Source of the DNA: Acanthaster planci
Lineage: Eukaryota > Echinodermata > Asteroidea > Valvatida > Acanthasteridae
DNA: 64,000 bases
Assembly (NCBI RefSeq): GCF_001949145.1
Contig: NW_019091470.1
Span: 725,945 to 789,944 of the forward strand
Direction: 5' to 3'
The notes under the pieces are model-generated. The model did no database searches and had not been told where the DNA came from. It saw only the letters and a program-made list of their open reading frames with translations. Both the position numbers and the translations under genes were made by a program. Of this stretch, positions 10,601-23,020 are shown piece after piece; the first letter of the stretch is position 1, and every line of letters begins with the position of its first letter.

Positions 10601-11559
10601 CAAATTTTGAGGAATGTTTGACCATGAATATTCATTATGCAGCAGGTATGTAACTTTGTAACGTGTACAACTCCAGAGAACGGGCTCACCATCGACCGGT
10701 CTCCACTCTTCAATAAACAGAGTGGAATATTTTTGTACTCGTGCCATCTTCTCTCCCGCTCACTTGTAGTCCCAAGCGCTCACCCGGGGAATTCGACTTT
10801 CTCCCCTCTCTTCCCCAGGTAACCGAAGAAGGCGGCACAGAGAGGGGGATATTTTTTGTCTTCTCTTGGGTGCGATGGATCGATGCGGCATCCGCTGCTT
10901 ACGAGAGTCCACCGTCCGTAATGTGTTTGATCCGGCCGCGGATCGGCGCTTGTATCCCGCTGTCAATTTGCCCAGCGGTCCCCGGCATTCATGTGCCCCA
11001 ACACGGCTTCACCGTCACGACTGTCTTTTTTTTCTCCCTCCACGGTTGCGCAGCGCTGGGTGCCGTGACCGAAATTAATCGGGAATTTCTTTCTCTTGTT
11101 GCGCACATGGTGGACATTCACAGGGCTTGTTAAGCCGCAGAAACGGAATGTACTCACGGCTGCGAACGTCAATAATATTAAAGCTGAAACTCTCCTTTCT
11201 AAAACATGTTTCCCCTGATTTCCTTGGAAAAACTAATGTACGTAAACATTGGAAAGACACGTGAGTCAATGTATTGCCCTTGAAAGCTCCCTAGAAGTCG
11301 CCATGTTTTCAGTAATTCCATTCGGACAGTCGTTACTCCAACCAGCGCGCATCTCTCTAATACTGTCTCATTTCGAACATCTATTGATTACATCATTGTC
11401 TGAATCCAGCAATCTTGTGATTTCTCTCCTTCTATATATACGGCAGCTTCATTTTTCCTAGAAATCACCATGGGTGAAGCTTGGGTCGTTGGGGTAATGG
11501 AGTACCATTACCACTTCGCAAAAGTCTTACGGTGTTTCTCCCGCTTTCGCTTCCAGAGC
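7641..11559. other. Non-coding DNA with low-complexity tracts, no gene seen
   Basis: This contains a CpG-rich stretch at about 8995-9240 with a CGG/GGC trinucleotide run (9123-9149) followed by T8 and G15. There is a C10 run at 9765-9774 and a purine-rich GAGAGAAAAGGAAG segment near 10540-10600. Frames are open for up to 130 codons (10741-11133), but several overlap in different frames and none shows a domain. I cannot support a gene. Confidence 0.45.
9123..9172. repeat. CGG trinucleotide run followed by T8 and G15
   Basis: GGC/CGG repeats run from 9123 to about 9149 and are followed by eight T and fifteen G (9158-9172). It sits in a CpG-rich interval. The exact homopolymer lengths may be assembly-dependent. 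Confidence 0.75.
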
Positions 11560-13300
11560 AAAACTGTGTCTTTTGACACCATTTTTGCAGGGAATTATAC
11601 TGTGGAACCTCCCAACTTCACTCCTGATCGCGAATGAGTGCCCTGTCCCGTCTTATTTTCCTGACAGTGGCTTCCATCCTTTCTCAAGATCCACTCTCAA
11701 TTCTCTGCATGTCTTCAATCCTTTGGTCAAACAATCGGCTCATCCTCCGCACCATCTTCGTTGGAACCTCTATCCGCTCGACATCTGGTAAACATGGTAC
11801 CCAATCTCCCCGATATCACCTGAGATTACTTCCACTTTCCGGCACCATACTCCGAATCCACAGAGCCTTCTTCTGTTTTACAAACACCGAGGGCCATTTT
11901 GTATGGGCGGCCAAAGTTTGCAAAATTATCAGCCTCTGTTGGCAACAACTTTTGCCTCAGAATGTCCATTTCACAGCATCAGTGTAAATGTGTGGGGCCT
12001 TTTCATTCCAGTATTTAATTTTAAAATTGGGAGGTGTTAATATTTGCCGAGAGGTTTTTCACATTTTAAGAATGGTTGTTTCGGTTTTGCACTCACGGTC
12101 GGCCATAGGTATGCAGATCACTGGTTGGTCTGTTAAACCTTCCACAACACTGCGGCCCTATGCTCCTTGCGTCAAGCATCCTATGAGTTCTTCTTCCAGT
12201 TCCACGCTCAAGTTACTCGATTTTATCCACGGCTATGCTTCACCCCCACCCCAGCCGCCAAAACATAGCCCGGAGCTTTCTCCCTAACCAGGCTGCTACC
12301 CCAGGTGTCTTGGGAGTGGCACACTCCACGAGACACCAAATAAAGCGACAACTAGGTGTCGAAACCCTTTATATTGAGTTTGACACTCGGGTTTAGTAAT
12401 GTGATAAACTTCACACGACAGCGCGGACGCGATGTTGTTACATGCAGCGCGGTTACTTTGTGAAGTACACGTACAAGAGGAACGCGTTTTACCTTCACAG
12501 GAACACTTCTCTCGTTCACAGAAACAGCGATCAGCGCTTTCAGGAATTGAAGATGTGACCCATCACAACTTAAGGCCTCTGTAAGACCTCCAGACGCAGT
12601 AGGAATGGGCACAATATACAACTCCCATCTAGTTCCATTTGCATCTTTAACTTTTTTCTTTAGGGTCTTATGCCTTCCCATCGTGTACCTTGCCAACACC
12701 AACTCTAGGATGGGTCCTCGTCTCAGTATTCCGTCTAGTTTTGCTCTTCCACGCTCTCGCGCGCATCCCTACCAACACCTCTCTAACCAGCCCCTCCGCC
12801 CATCTTCGACCATAATCGTGGATCAATTTTTCTCTACCCACTTCATCCTTTCTCGCCCGGCCAATATCGACCTCTGTGCAGGTCTAGTTCTCCCGATTCC
12901 AAGCCACTCTAAAAAAAACTTACACCCTTCCACGCCGAGCGTGCATCACTCTTCCACGCTCGCACCTCTTTGCGGAATATCGCACTCCACCAAATTTTTG
13001 TTTCTGAATCCGATAATCTATAACCATCTTGGGTGCCCCAGTATCTCAGATTTCTCCACACCTCTTTGTCCAGGTTTATCTCTGACCGTACGCTCGTGCT
13101 TTGCCGCGGTCAACAAGAATCCGCAAGCCTGTTGTCTGACTCATTCCGAAGCCCTCCATCCGCAATCGTTGCCTCGCACCCGAAGAGATAACCGCTCTTC
13201 CGCAGGACCTTCTCCCTTTTTTCGATCCACTCTTAAGCGATACAAAGTCCTCGCCACCTCTGCACAAGCACGCCGAAATGTGCCCAATAATAGCCATTAA
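11560..13300. repeat. Pyrimidine-rich tract with recurring CTTCCACGC and CACCTCT words
   Basis: The plus strand is rich in C and T for about 1.7 kb, most strongly at 12700-13260. Words such as TTCCACGC (near 12197, 12750, 12932, 12952) and CACCTCT (near 12775, 12966, 13059, 13255) recur without strict periodicity. Skew leaves long open frames on both strands (12605-13300 plus, 231 codons; 12352-12702 minus, 116 codons), but neither shows a domain. It could be a decayed mobile element whose coding strand is the purine-rich minus strand, or a diverged satellite. I do not name it further. Confidence 0.35.
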
Positions 13301-13986
13301 AATTCATTCGGCTCTCGTGCCGGTGCGGCGAATCGCCATTAGCAAGTCCAACGAGGTCAAGAATTGGCCGCCGAGTGGTTTTTTAGACCGCGCTGTTGGC
13401 AGCGTGGTCCTCGCACGGCCGCATCTGGTTGGCCATTCCATAAAAAAAATATAAAAAAATAAAATAAAATGCACGTGCGAGCACCTGAGCTTCGTGCTGT
13501 AGTTAACTGGACGTTTGAGATCTATCTTTCAAAGAAGGTCCTTGACGACTGTTCCATGAAGGTCAGACTGCACTTAGGTTTTGTCAGGATGGACAACTGC
13601 AAACTATAGAAATATTCATTTAACGTTGGTAGCCAATGCGAAAATGATGAACAAAAAAACTGGGTAACAAAGCCCTTGCCTCGTTTTAAGTTGTCACTTA
13701 ATCCACCGTTCAGCCACAAAGCAACTGTAGTCTAGTGGCCTAGCAAACTCTTCTAGCACCTGCGTCACGCCACCTCTAGACGCATGCGGATTCCACTGTG
13801 TTATTGGAGGGCCAGAATGCAGATGCAGCATTGCCGGTCGTTTTACAACAGGGGAAACCACAACGCGCCCCGCACAAGCGTGCTGTACCGATCAATTGTA
13901 GCATGATGATCTACAGGAATTCGTGTCTCTGCACCCCAGTATCTAAATTAAATTAATACGTTAGTCTGGTGCTGTTTTTTTCGTCT

Positions 13987-14010
13987 GTTTGTTTGTTTGT
14001 TTGTTTGTTT
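13987..14010 (+). repeat. (GTTT)6 microsatellite
   Basis: Six GTTT units in a row on the plus strand. Confidence 0.9.
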
Positions 14011-14247
14011 GACGCTGCTCCTATGCACCTGCAAATCTTCCCTCATAATATCTTGCTTACTGATAACCTTGTTTAAATGGCCAAACAACACAGCTTCATG
14101 TTCACACAAAATAGTTTACGCTAACCAGTCCCTCACAGAACGAAATCTACTTAAGCATCACTACACCACATTAAGGAAAAAGTGTCAGTTATCTTTGTGA
14201 GAAACATAGCTGAAATTTGTTGGCAGGGCTCAGAATGCATACATCCA

Positions 14248-14267
14248 TTTTTTTTTTTTTTTTTTTT
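14248..14267 (+). repeat. T20 homopolymer
   Basis: Twenty T in a row, followed by GGTGGGACCC. On the minus strand it is an A20 tail and could mark the end of a retroposed sequence, but no body or target duplication is evident. Confidence 0.8.
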
Positions 14268-15281
14268 GGTGGGACCCAGTGCAGATGTTTAGATCCGGAG
14301 CGATCTTCAAGGGCCCCTGGCCAAGACTTACAGCTCGCATCTCGCAGAAGCCTTCGCTGGTATCACGCCGAGCAAAGTTGGTTTAAATGAATGTAGATCG
14401 TAATCCTCCGCTACCAGTGAGACTTGGCATCTTCCCCGGGCAGGAAAAAAAAAGGAGCGCGCAGACATCATCTGTCGCTGTGATTGCAGAACCAGCATGA
14501 AGATCGACAAGTCACGCCAGGGTTTACACAAGGCTTCGGGCTACGTGCTGATTGGTCAGCTGGGACAAAAGTGGCGCAGAGCGAGGCGAGGCGAACGCCC
14601 GCGTCGAAATTGTCCCAGCTACGTTTGCAGCCATCTGGCATTGCAAATGTCGGCTCAGTATGGAGCAAGTGATGGGATTCGTCTGCAAAACAACAGAGGT
14701 CTTCCACCAGACGTCACAGCCAATGGTATATACGCATCTACTGCGTCAGAGACGCATGCAGATTGTTTCTGCTTCCTTTACACCATCACTGCATTCAAGT
14801 CTGACGCCATGTAGTGATGTCGCCTTTGCACGGGATGAGTCGATCGAATCGAGGGAACCGTCCTGCGATCGTGACTACCGAGTTCCCGCGTCTCTCGATC
14901 AAAGTGCGCCCTCACCAAACCCTCTCCATCTCACGGTGACAGCAAAACGGATCTACTGTCGTCTCTGAGTTTTTGTGGTAAAAAAATCAAAAGAAATATA
15001 AATATTCACATCAATAATGAAAAGTCCCCGAATGAAATCACAATTGGATACTGAAGAAGAGTTATTCAGCGCAACACCGTCACAGTCAGGATTTTTTTAA
15101 GTGATGTCTGGCATCCAAAATATATTCAACAATATTATTCGGTAGCTTACGGTTTGCTACGTTCAATCTTGTCCGTATCTTGGTAATGTGACGAACACGA
15201 AAATGTCCTAAGCCTATCGTCATTCTAAGGTGAGCATTTTTCACTCTTGAAGTCTGCACTTTTTAAATCCCTTATTTACAT

Positions 15282-15485
15282 TACTCAAAAGAATTAAAGG
15301 AACAAGAGAACAGAATGTTTTTGTCATGGTCTATATGGGCTACCGTCAGAACAAGAGGCATCAAAGTTATGTGACAACACCTGAATGATTTCCACATAAC
15401 TTTAATGCCTCTTGTTCTAACGGTAGCCCATATAGACCACGACAAAAAACATTCTGTTCTCTTGTTCCTTTAATTCTTTTGAGTA
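15282..15485. mobile_element. Foldback MITE, Tc1/mariner-like ends
   Basis: Two arms of about 92 bases (15282-15373 and 15393-15485) are complementary with only about four differences, separated by a 19-base loop. The outermost dinucleotide at both ends is TA and the arms begin CTCAAAAGAATTAAAGG, consistent with a TA target duplication and a Tc1/mariner-type MITE. The low divergence between arms suggests a fairly recent insertion. It has no coding capacity. The transcript would fold into a long hairpin. Confidence 0.75.
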
Positions 15486-18400
15486 GTGTATAATCCAAAG
15501 CCACAGCGGGCCCTGCCTGGTGTTTGTTTAAACCAAATCACCTCGAAATTCTCACCAACGATCCGATCGTGGAGCCATCCCTTGTTTTGATAAAAACAGC
15601 TTATCGTCTTACCCTTTTTTCTGTTTCGCGGGCGAAAAACAAACAGCTTCACCGCTCTCTCGCTAACCGCCCGCTACACGTGTACGAAAAAGTGTGGAAT
15701 ATGGCGGTCGTGGCCGATCGGAGCTAATCTGGCGATGTTGACTGTAACAACACAATCACGGCCAGGGAGATAATTGGGTCATTGTTTTGCTGGACGGGGG
15801 GTGGGTTTATTAGACTGCTGCGGATAATAATTGTTGGGGGAATTAACGAGAATTTGACGGTTAATTTTATTCGGTCCAAAGAAAATGCACGCTGGCCTGC
15901 GTAGGTGATGCAGACTTATTCAAAGCGAGTTCCGTCCAGTAGGCACATCTGAGACAGACTTATAGCGCGTTCGTTGTCTAAACGACAGCGGCCATTTGTA
16001 TTAACTGGTTCTAGAGGAATTAATACGGAAAAATTATCATAAGAATAACTAATCAAATTTATTCAAATGAAGATCGCTCATCTATGACAGCATCAGTTAA
16101 TAATCAAAAATGCTTTCCAATGTGAGCTGAATTCCCTTTATTGCTCATTTCGTTGTTCACAAATACGTCATTTTAAGACTGTTTTTTTTCCTTTACCGAT
16201 GGAGCCATTTATATTCCATTTATACGCCTGTAGCTGCCAGCAAACAGACCAACTTGTTTGAAGAGCACAGACACCCTGGATTTGTTATTTCTGGGAAATG
16301 GTGCCAATACGGTCGAACTCCGAACTCGTGCAGTGAATTATGCTCAGTTGGCTGCATCGTAAACCGCAAGTTACTGGCTACGATGAAAAACTCATCGCGG
16401 GAAAATCGCATCACAGGTTTTCTGAAAAGCAGGTTGACGGGGGCGTGGTAAAACTGCAGGTTGAGGGAAAGCAAAGAACGTGCCATCATCAGAAACAAAC
16501 AATTCGGCGAAAGATCAATCGCAAAGGCGCCGAAACAATACATCTAAAAACTGTTGTCACGATGTAGGGTAATATTTCTACGACTCTGTCCAAAATGGAA
16601 ATTATAGCTAGATCCGTTTTCGATGGCACTGAAATGATTTTGTGACTATTCGTAAAAGGAAGACTGCGATTTCGGAGGGAGACTGCGATTTCGGAGGGAG
16701 ACAATGTGAGAAGTCGTTTAGGGTCTAAGTGCATCCCCCAACAGTAAATGAATGATTCATTTAATGGATTACTTCCAAAAATTACCTTTAATCGTAAAAA
16801 TTTTCAATAACAACAAGCAGACTGCTTCGTGGTCGAATGTGCTCTCACTTTGTCCCTTCTAGACGAAACGCTACTGACAAAACTGTACCATATTACCGTT
16901 TCTAGCAAAGCAATGTAGAAACCAGTTTTCAACAGAGGCTCTTCGTAGCCGTTATTCTGTAAGTAAGTAATTCTCAAGATAAACACACCTTGCGTTGGCG
17001 ATGTAGTTTACCCCCACGCAGTATATCACAAAATATCGACGGCCCCAAACATTTTACCGCCAAATTCGTCAAATGTGGAGGGAAAGTTCAGCTCCCAGCC
17101 GCGGAGGGACCTCTTATACGGTGTGTACTCGACATGGGCGGGTAAAACTGTACAATCCACAACGGTGCTTCTCAAAACAAGGCAGCCTGTGCAGCGGGGA
17201 TACCGCGGGGAAATCAACGCGTGGTTCGGCGGGGTCCCGGCAGGGCCGCATGTTCGGTACGCTCCATTCCGTCTTAATTGGCGTTGGCCCCCCCCCCCCG
17301 TCTGATTAGGTGTTGAAGTGATGTAGGTTCTACGTTCCTTCCCCCTCCTACCTCGAAAGTTCGATAAAGTATTTGCCGGACTTTGGGGAGTATTTTTGAT
17401 TTAGGCAAGCTGTAGAACTAAGTTACTTCAATCTCGAATTTATTGTTGAGGCAAGAAATCAATACACTTTCAGCATGTCGGTGAGTGTTGCTAAAAGTGC
17501 AGAATCGGCAAATGTAAATTCGATCCCTACCTGGAAAGTAAAGTCCCTGAATTTACAGACAGTGAAGCTTTGTTAGCTTCCATTGTCACCTATCATGACA
17601 CCAATCGGCCTCTGTACTTTGTCATCGTTCTCCCCACCACGGTTTAGACCTCATGGGATGGAGGGATTACGGGGCTTGTACTGCCCTCAGGACACGAGAG
17701 AGTGACTCCATGTTTAGGCCTCGGGGCTTCTGTGCCATAAATGCGGCGGTCGGGTTTCAACAATACATGCACAATTTGCACGAGTTACTAAGCACTTGCC
17801 AAATCGTGAGAAAGAGGGGGAGGGGTGAATTCAAGCAGGATTTGCCTAGACAACCTTGCAGATTTGGTAAACAAATCTGACCAAAAATACGCTAGGCGGA
17901 AAAGAAGATTAACATTAATCTTAAGGAAAAGAAAAGAGGATTTATTACTTTGAGAGTGGAAACCAACCCTAAATAAATCCCAACCTCTGTTTCAGGGTTA
18001 TATACGCGTTGTTGGTTGTGAAAGGGGAGAGTTTCCTCTCAGCAGACATCATTTGGAAATTCATAGGCCCTTTGCTGAGCACGCTGATCTTATCAAGAAG
18101 ACCCCACCCATCATCCAACCCCTTCTCTTTGTTTAAAGTTCACACCGAAGTAGAAACTGACTCTTTAACGACTTTAGGCAAATGACTCTACAGTGTGTTC
18201 CTACCTGGTGACATAAACTATTTGAAGGAGGACAAGGATTGCAAGACATGCTCTCAATGTTTGACGTTGGTGTTTTAATTTTGTATTAAACTTTGTCCTT
18301 GAATGTGATTTGGACTTTAAAATTTGCTGTACCGGTTCCGTTCAGTGACTTTGGTCGAGCCACATGATTTAGGGGGGTAAAGGTGGTATAAGACCACTCC

Positions 18401-19118
18401 CTTTAGTAAGATACCGCCAGCTAGCTGTCATAAAAATGGTACAATCGGCAGGAAAATTGTCTAAAGTGACCCAGTTGTTCGACTTCTTCTTGTTTGACCA
18501 GGTGAAATCACTGCACCGTAGTCGATCGTGCAGACTAGCAGCACGCATGATCGAACAACCTTGCTTAATGTCCTCCCCCTTTAAAAAAAAAAAGAGCTGG
18601 GAAAGATCGGAAATTAAAAAAATCTGGAAATTAGGGTGTCGGAAATGAAGAACAAGCGAAATTCGTGTTGGCGAAGAGGCCGAAGTGGGCGGCTTCGTGT
18701 GTGGAGTTACGCTCGGACGAGTCTGGGAATTAACCGAATAATTGGCGGCATGGTACACGAGGGGCGCGCGCTTCGATACCGGTATCGCCGGCTGGTCGAC
18801 TGGGTACGCGGGTGCCGCTTTGTACGGGGAGCCTTTTATTACCAAATCCCGTTAATCTAAGCAAATTTGACTGAGTGTTAGTAACGTGGCAGGAAATGGA
18901 AAAGCGGAAGTAATCTTGCGCGTCGCGGGTGAAGGGCTGACGATTGGATGCGGAACCCCTTCCAAATCGCACCTTTCAGAAAAATCTTTAATCTTGAAAT
19001 GGAAAGTCGATTGTGCATTTTTGCAAGTAAATTGGTGGCGGCAATTCCTGATCTTAAAGACTGCCCTTGGATTGCTTTTTTTTTAGGGGAGACAGATTAA
19101 ACCATACAGACAGCTGCA
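15486..19118. other. Non-coding DNA, no gene seen
   Basis: Landmarks are a 19-base tandem duplication at 16661-16702, a C12 run at 17288-17299 and a 12-base palindrome GATACCGGTATC near 18774-18785. The minus-strand frame at 18369-18845 (158 codons) has a Phe/Leu run and basic clusters but no domain I recognise. I judge it chance. Confidence 0.4.
16661..16702 (+). repeat. 19-base tandem duplication
   Basis: The unit AGACTGCGATTTCGGAGGG occurs twice without change, followed by the first four bases of a third copy. This suggests recent slippage or duplication. Confidence 0.9.
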
Positions 19119-19297
19119 AATACGGGCAATTCCCAATAGTGCGCCTCCAAGAGTTTGCAACACGTTGAGCAATCACAGCGCACGAAATCTGTCGACCCAA
19201 TGCGAGTTTGTAAAGCCGGGTCGCCGGATTTGGCGCATTGTAATCGGTCAACACGTTGCAAACTCTTGGAGGCGCACTATTGTGAATCGCCCGTATT
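19119..19297. mobile_element. Foldback MITE, family A copy 1
   Basis: This 179-base element is palindromic along almost its whole length. The arms begin AATACGGGC, contain CAATAGTGCGCCTCCAAGAG (plus-strand version at the left and its complement at the right) and TTTGCAACACGTTG, and meet in a short loop after GTCGACCC. TA lies just outside CGGGC at both ends, consistent with a TA target duplication. A second copy lies at 33629-33804. It has no coding capacity. Confidence 0.8.
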
Positions 19298-22104
19298 GTG
19301 CGTCTACCAGAAACCAAATGTTAAAATTAACCCACCTATTTATGCGACCACGTGTTTCCGGCTTTGTCCATTCATTACACAAAATTATGACATTTTAAAC
19401 CAGCAGGCATACGCAAGTGCATGAACCAAAATGCCAGTTTCGAAGTCCTTGCAACCACAAGCAAACTTCCCCCCTCACTTCCAAAACGAAGAACAATACT
19501 GAAGAGGAAGGGGAAAAAGAGCCATTCCCATCCCAGGGGGCCAATGCACTTTCTCTGTGACGTCAAATACCTCCTCCGCTCCGCACTCCGCACACACCAC
19601 CTTATGGACATTAATAATTGCTTTAAACAATCAAGGTACGCAGGACATTATTCAAGTCCACGCTGGTCATAACAATCACAGCAAATGGAACCCGGTGGGC
19701 GTTCGTCTGAGGCAATTACCGTACATTCCGGTCAGTCGTTTTTTACAAATTAACCATTCTGATCGTGCCCTTGTTGGTAATTTCAGAAGAAAATCCGACG
19801 GCAATTTTCACGTCTCCTTGTTTAAAATAAGGCAATGTACCGCCACCGTTTTTAGACATTCGGCGTGAATCTGGCAATCTTTAAGTCAGGAAATCCGCAC
19901 ACGGTGCGTCCACTTTGCTGTCAAACATTGTTCTTCGTAACCGCGCACTAAGTGGTGGAGTACGTGCGCAGAATATCATTGCGAGTCGAATTTGTGAGGT
20001 GAACAGAACACATTCTTGAGAAAAAAGAAAAACATCAGAAAAAAGGCCAAAATGTGCTTTCTCCACGGTCATTTTAGTCACCAGCAGAAAATGGGACATT
20101 TTATATCGACGGCTCGTCATTTCTTAGCCAACAAGAATGCTTTCGTTGGCGTGGGTTATGCATTTACCTCGCCTTCTTTGTCCGTGTAACTGAATAATTT
20201 ATGGTATTAACAATAACAGCCCTGAATCCTCCAATTTTAATATGTTTTTGCACACACCCTCGGGAGTTGGGTTAAATGATATACGAGTCAAATCTGTTTT
20301 GAGGATATGTTAGTTCATTTCTAGTTTGTCGGCTTGTCCGTTTTCTTGATTTTAAGTTTTAGCGACGGAGCAAGGGAAAAATCTCCTCCATCCGATCTCC
20401 CCCGTCTACTTCCAGACATTGGAATGGTAGCTGAGCCTCGTGGTATAAGCTTTTTTAAAATCAATGATGTGCTCCTGACAGTTATGCTTATCGAGTTTTG
20501 TCACTTTTTTGTCACTCAGAACTTTAGCAATGCCAAAGACAAACGAGCAGTTTATCTCAGAATATACCATATATGTTATAATTTAAGTGAAACGCCTTTC
20601 GCTAAAGTTTCCAATATTGGTTTCACAGGGTCGCGCCAAAGTTTAAAAATGCATGAGTAATACGGTACATGAAACAGTCGTGTGAAAATTAAGGACGAAC
20701 ATGCGTTGAAACTAGCTTAAAAAGGACAGATCGTGATGCCGGTTTTACTGCCCTTTTGTTTGAAATAAAGATCAATATTTTGCTCGTCTGCTTCCGGCCG
20801 ACGGTACTGTAAACGATACGCTTCCCGCGAATTTATTAATATCAATCGGCTTGTTGCGTTATGCCGCAGCAGAAGTGCACAGGAACCGACATGAGGAACT
20901 GTATGAAAATCCTTGACTTGAAATTAATTCCGAAACAGGAATGTAATTTCAAGCAAGGATAGGAGGGCTTGTTTTCAAGGGATGCTTTCCCGTCAGTTAG
21001 ATTTTTGTCATCATAGGGGCGGAGCTAAAGAAAGGGGCAGCATAAAAAAGGGGGTACTCTCTAACTTTTTGGGGGGTGGGGGCACACGATTAAGGGCCTT
21101 GATTGGTTTTATACGGTTGCAGTCCGCATGTTTTCCTGTTTAATTAGGGTCAACTGCAGGTGACGTCACACTTACCACGGTGCCTGAAGCGCCCTCCAAT
21201 GGCAATAACAATAGCACGAAAGCAGGCCCAGGTTTCATGTTGTTTACCGGTTTAAACATTTCCAAGGCACACCCACGTCACTCAAGATGCAATCTGGAGG
21301 GTTCAGCGAGAATGATATGGAATATGTAATACATACTCCAGTGTTATTAGCTATGATTTTCACACATAGGGGGTTACAGTCAATACAGTAATGGTACAAC
21401 ACGGCGTTAGTAACTAACATGCATAATAAAGACGGCAAAATGTCAACCTAATTCAAGATGGCAACTTAAACAACTTAAACTTAGACTTATTATGCACTGT
21501 GGTCGTTTGAAATGAATGGTCCTATTTCAGCCGGTTTATGGTGATCTTTGGTCCGAGTATTTTAAAAATTTATTTCGAATTCATATTACTCGGGGGAAAA
21601 GGGGGCAGCCGTTACATGTTTCTTTTTCTGCTCATGTCTTGAGGCATATTTGTGCAAAGAGAAACAGCGAAGGAAGCAAAAACAAGCATTAACGCATAAT
21701 GAGGGCCAAATCGCAAATATTTGAACAAAAAAAATAAAATAAATCTATCGGGCGGTTGTTGAGATCCATCCCCGCCGGGGCGCTCGGCGTGTTTTGCGCG
21801 CGTGGGTTATCTGCCATGAATGGGGCGACCTGGTGCCGGCATTGTGTGTCACCCTCTTCCAATTAATGCTGAGATCTACTGGGTATTCGACGCTGAATAG
21901 GACAGGAACAGGGACCCAAATGAAGTCGGGAACTCAGGGACGGGAGAAAAAAAATTCTGCCACCGCTGGGACTTCATTCCAAACTGGTCGGTTAATTCCC
22001 CCCGCCGGTGGTTAATTTTTCCAGTTTGGTTTATGAATTGAGTCACCCGAACGAGGTCGTATAAAAAAAAGCGCGGGAAAAAACGAGGGGAAACAAGAAA
22101 GAAG
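19298..22104. other. Non-coding DNA, no gene seen
   Basis: No frame with a recognisable domain occurs here. A GTGACGTCACACTTAC word at 21157-21173 matches the terminus of the element at 55200-55557. Several CpG-containing segments alternate with AT-rich DNA. Confidence 0.4.
21157..21173. repeat. Solitary TGACGTCACACTTAC terminus
   Basis: This word is identical over 15 bases to the right end of the inverted-repeat element at 55200-55557 and is followed by a GCGCCCTCC word. No partner was found nearby, so it may be a truncated copy. Confidence 0.35.
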
Positions 22105-22824
22105 ATGAAAATGAGAAGATTCCCGTCAACAAAGCAATCTCTTTTTTTCCGTCGTTGTTCTGCAGTCATTCTTTTGATGGATGGCTATAGGCGGCCGGGG
22201 GGATTGCCGTACCGGCAAGGGCTACGGCGGACTGGGAATTCCACCCCGACAAAAACTTGTCTCAAATTAGTTTTGGGAGATGAATTCCTTGATCAATGTT
22301 TTTTGTGCGCCTGCTTTTTGAATGGAATCGCTTGGAGATTGGACTGGGGCGACCGGTATAAGTCACTGCTTTACAAGCAGCGGGGATACACATTATCTTC
22401 TAATTTTCCACCGTCGTCCTGGTGTTCTCCCTTTGTCGAGCTTTGGTGCACGAAGGAAGTGAGGATGTCATCTTCCGTAGAAAACAAGGAGCAAAATGGA
22501 AAAAAATGCAAATATGCGACATCTCACGACATTTTGAGAAAGTCACGCAGATTCGACGAGACTAAAGATTGTGAAGTTTACCGGCTGTTGTTTCTCCCTA
22601 CGAGAGGTTATTCATATACGGTTATATGTTATTGCCTTGAAATAAGTCTGGGGCCCTTGTTCTATGGCACTAAAAGTCAACACCAGTGTGTTCTGTTAAG
22701 TCTCGCCCCGTTTTTGAAAAATCTGCGTACCGTTCTCCCAACACGCCATTTTTTTTCTCGGAAGAACCAGCCAGAAAAGTTAATTTTGTTTTGCGTGACG
22801 GGTCTACAAGCGTGTGGTCATTAA
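22105..22824 (+). other. Open frame of 239 codons, unrecognised, coding status doubtful
   Basis: A single uninterrupted frame begins at ATG 22105. The translation has a basic start (MKMRRFPSTKQ), a Cys-rich segment (CFLCACFLNGIAW) near residues 70-82, and a Lys/Glu-rich part near 120-155. No family, signal peptide or repeat is evident. The length is unusual for random sequence here, but about one such frame in 64 kb on six frames is not impossible. Codon third positions show no obvious bias by eye, and there is no clear splice or polyA context. It may be an unannotated small gene, an exon fragment or chance. Confidence 0.15.
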
Positions 22825-22906
22825 CTACAAATGACCGTAAAGAACGAAACCACACTGAACTGAAACTACCAAGCATGCTAAGTTTTAAAGCGATCCAGCA
22901 TTGTGA

Positions 22907-23020
22907 CAGGGGGCCGTCCATAAAATAGGTACGCCCGAAAGGGGGGGGGGGCGTTAATTGCGTACTCCATGGGGGAGGGGAGGTTCAAGCCAGTGCGTAC
23001 CGTACAAAAACCGAAAATTT
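22907..23020 (+). mobile_element. MITE-like fragment with CAGGGGGCCGTCCATAAA end
   Basis: The segment begins CAGGGGGCCGTCCATAAA, followed by GTACGCCCG, a G11 run, GCGTACTCC and further G runs. The GGGCCGTCCATAAA end followed by TACG and G-rich DNA is a widely distributed animal repeat type. The right end is not clear and no target duplication was found, so the limits are approximate. Confidence 0.4.

Larger units (their letters stand above)
13301..15281. other. Non-coding DNA, simple repeats only
   Basis: I see an A-rich segment near 13441-13470, a (GTTT)6 microsatellite at 13987-14010 and a T20 run at 14248-14267. Open frames at 14497-14968 overlap in three frames and show no domain. Confidence 0.45.

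Noticed and set aside
12605-13300. 231-codon plus-strand frame as a gene
   Set aside because: The Ser/Pro/His-rich translation follows directly from the pyrimidine-rich composition and shows no domain; it is described as a compositional tract instead.
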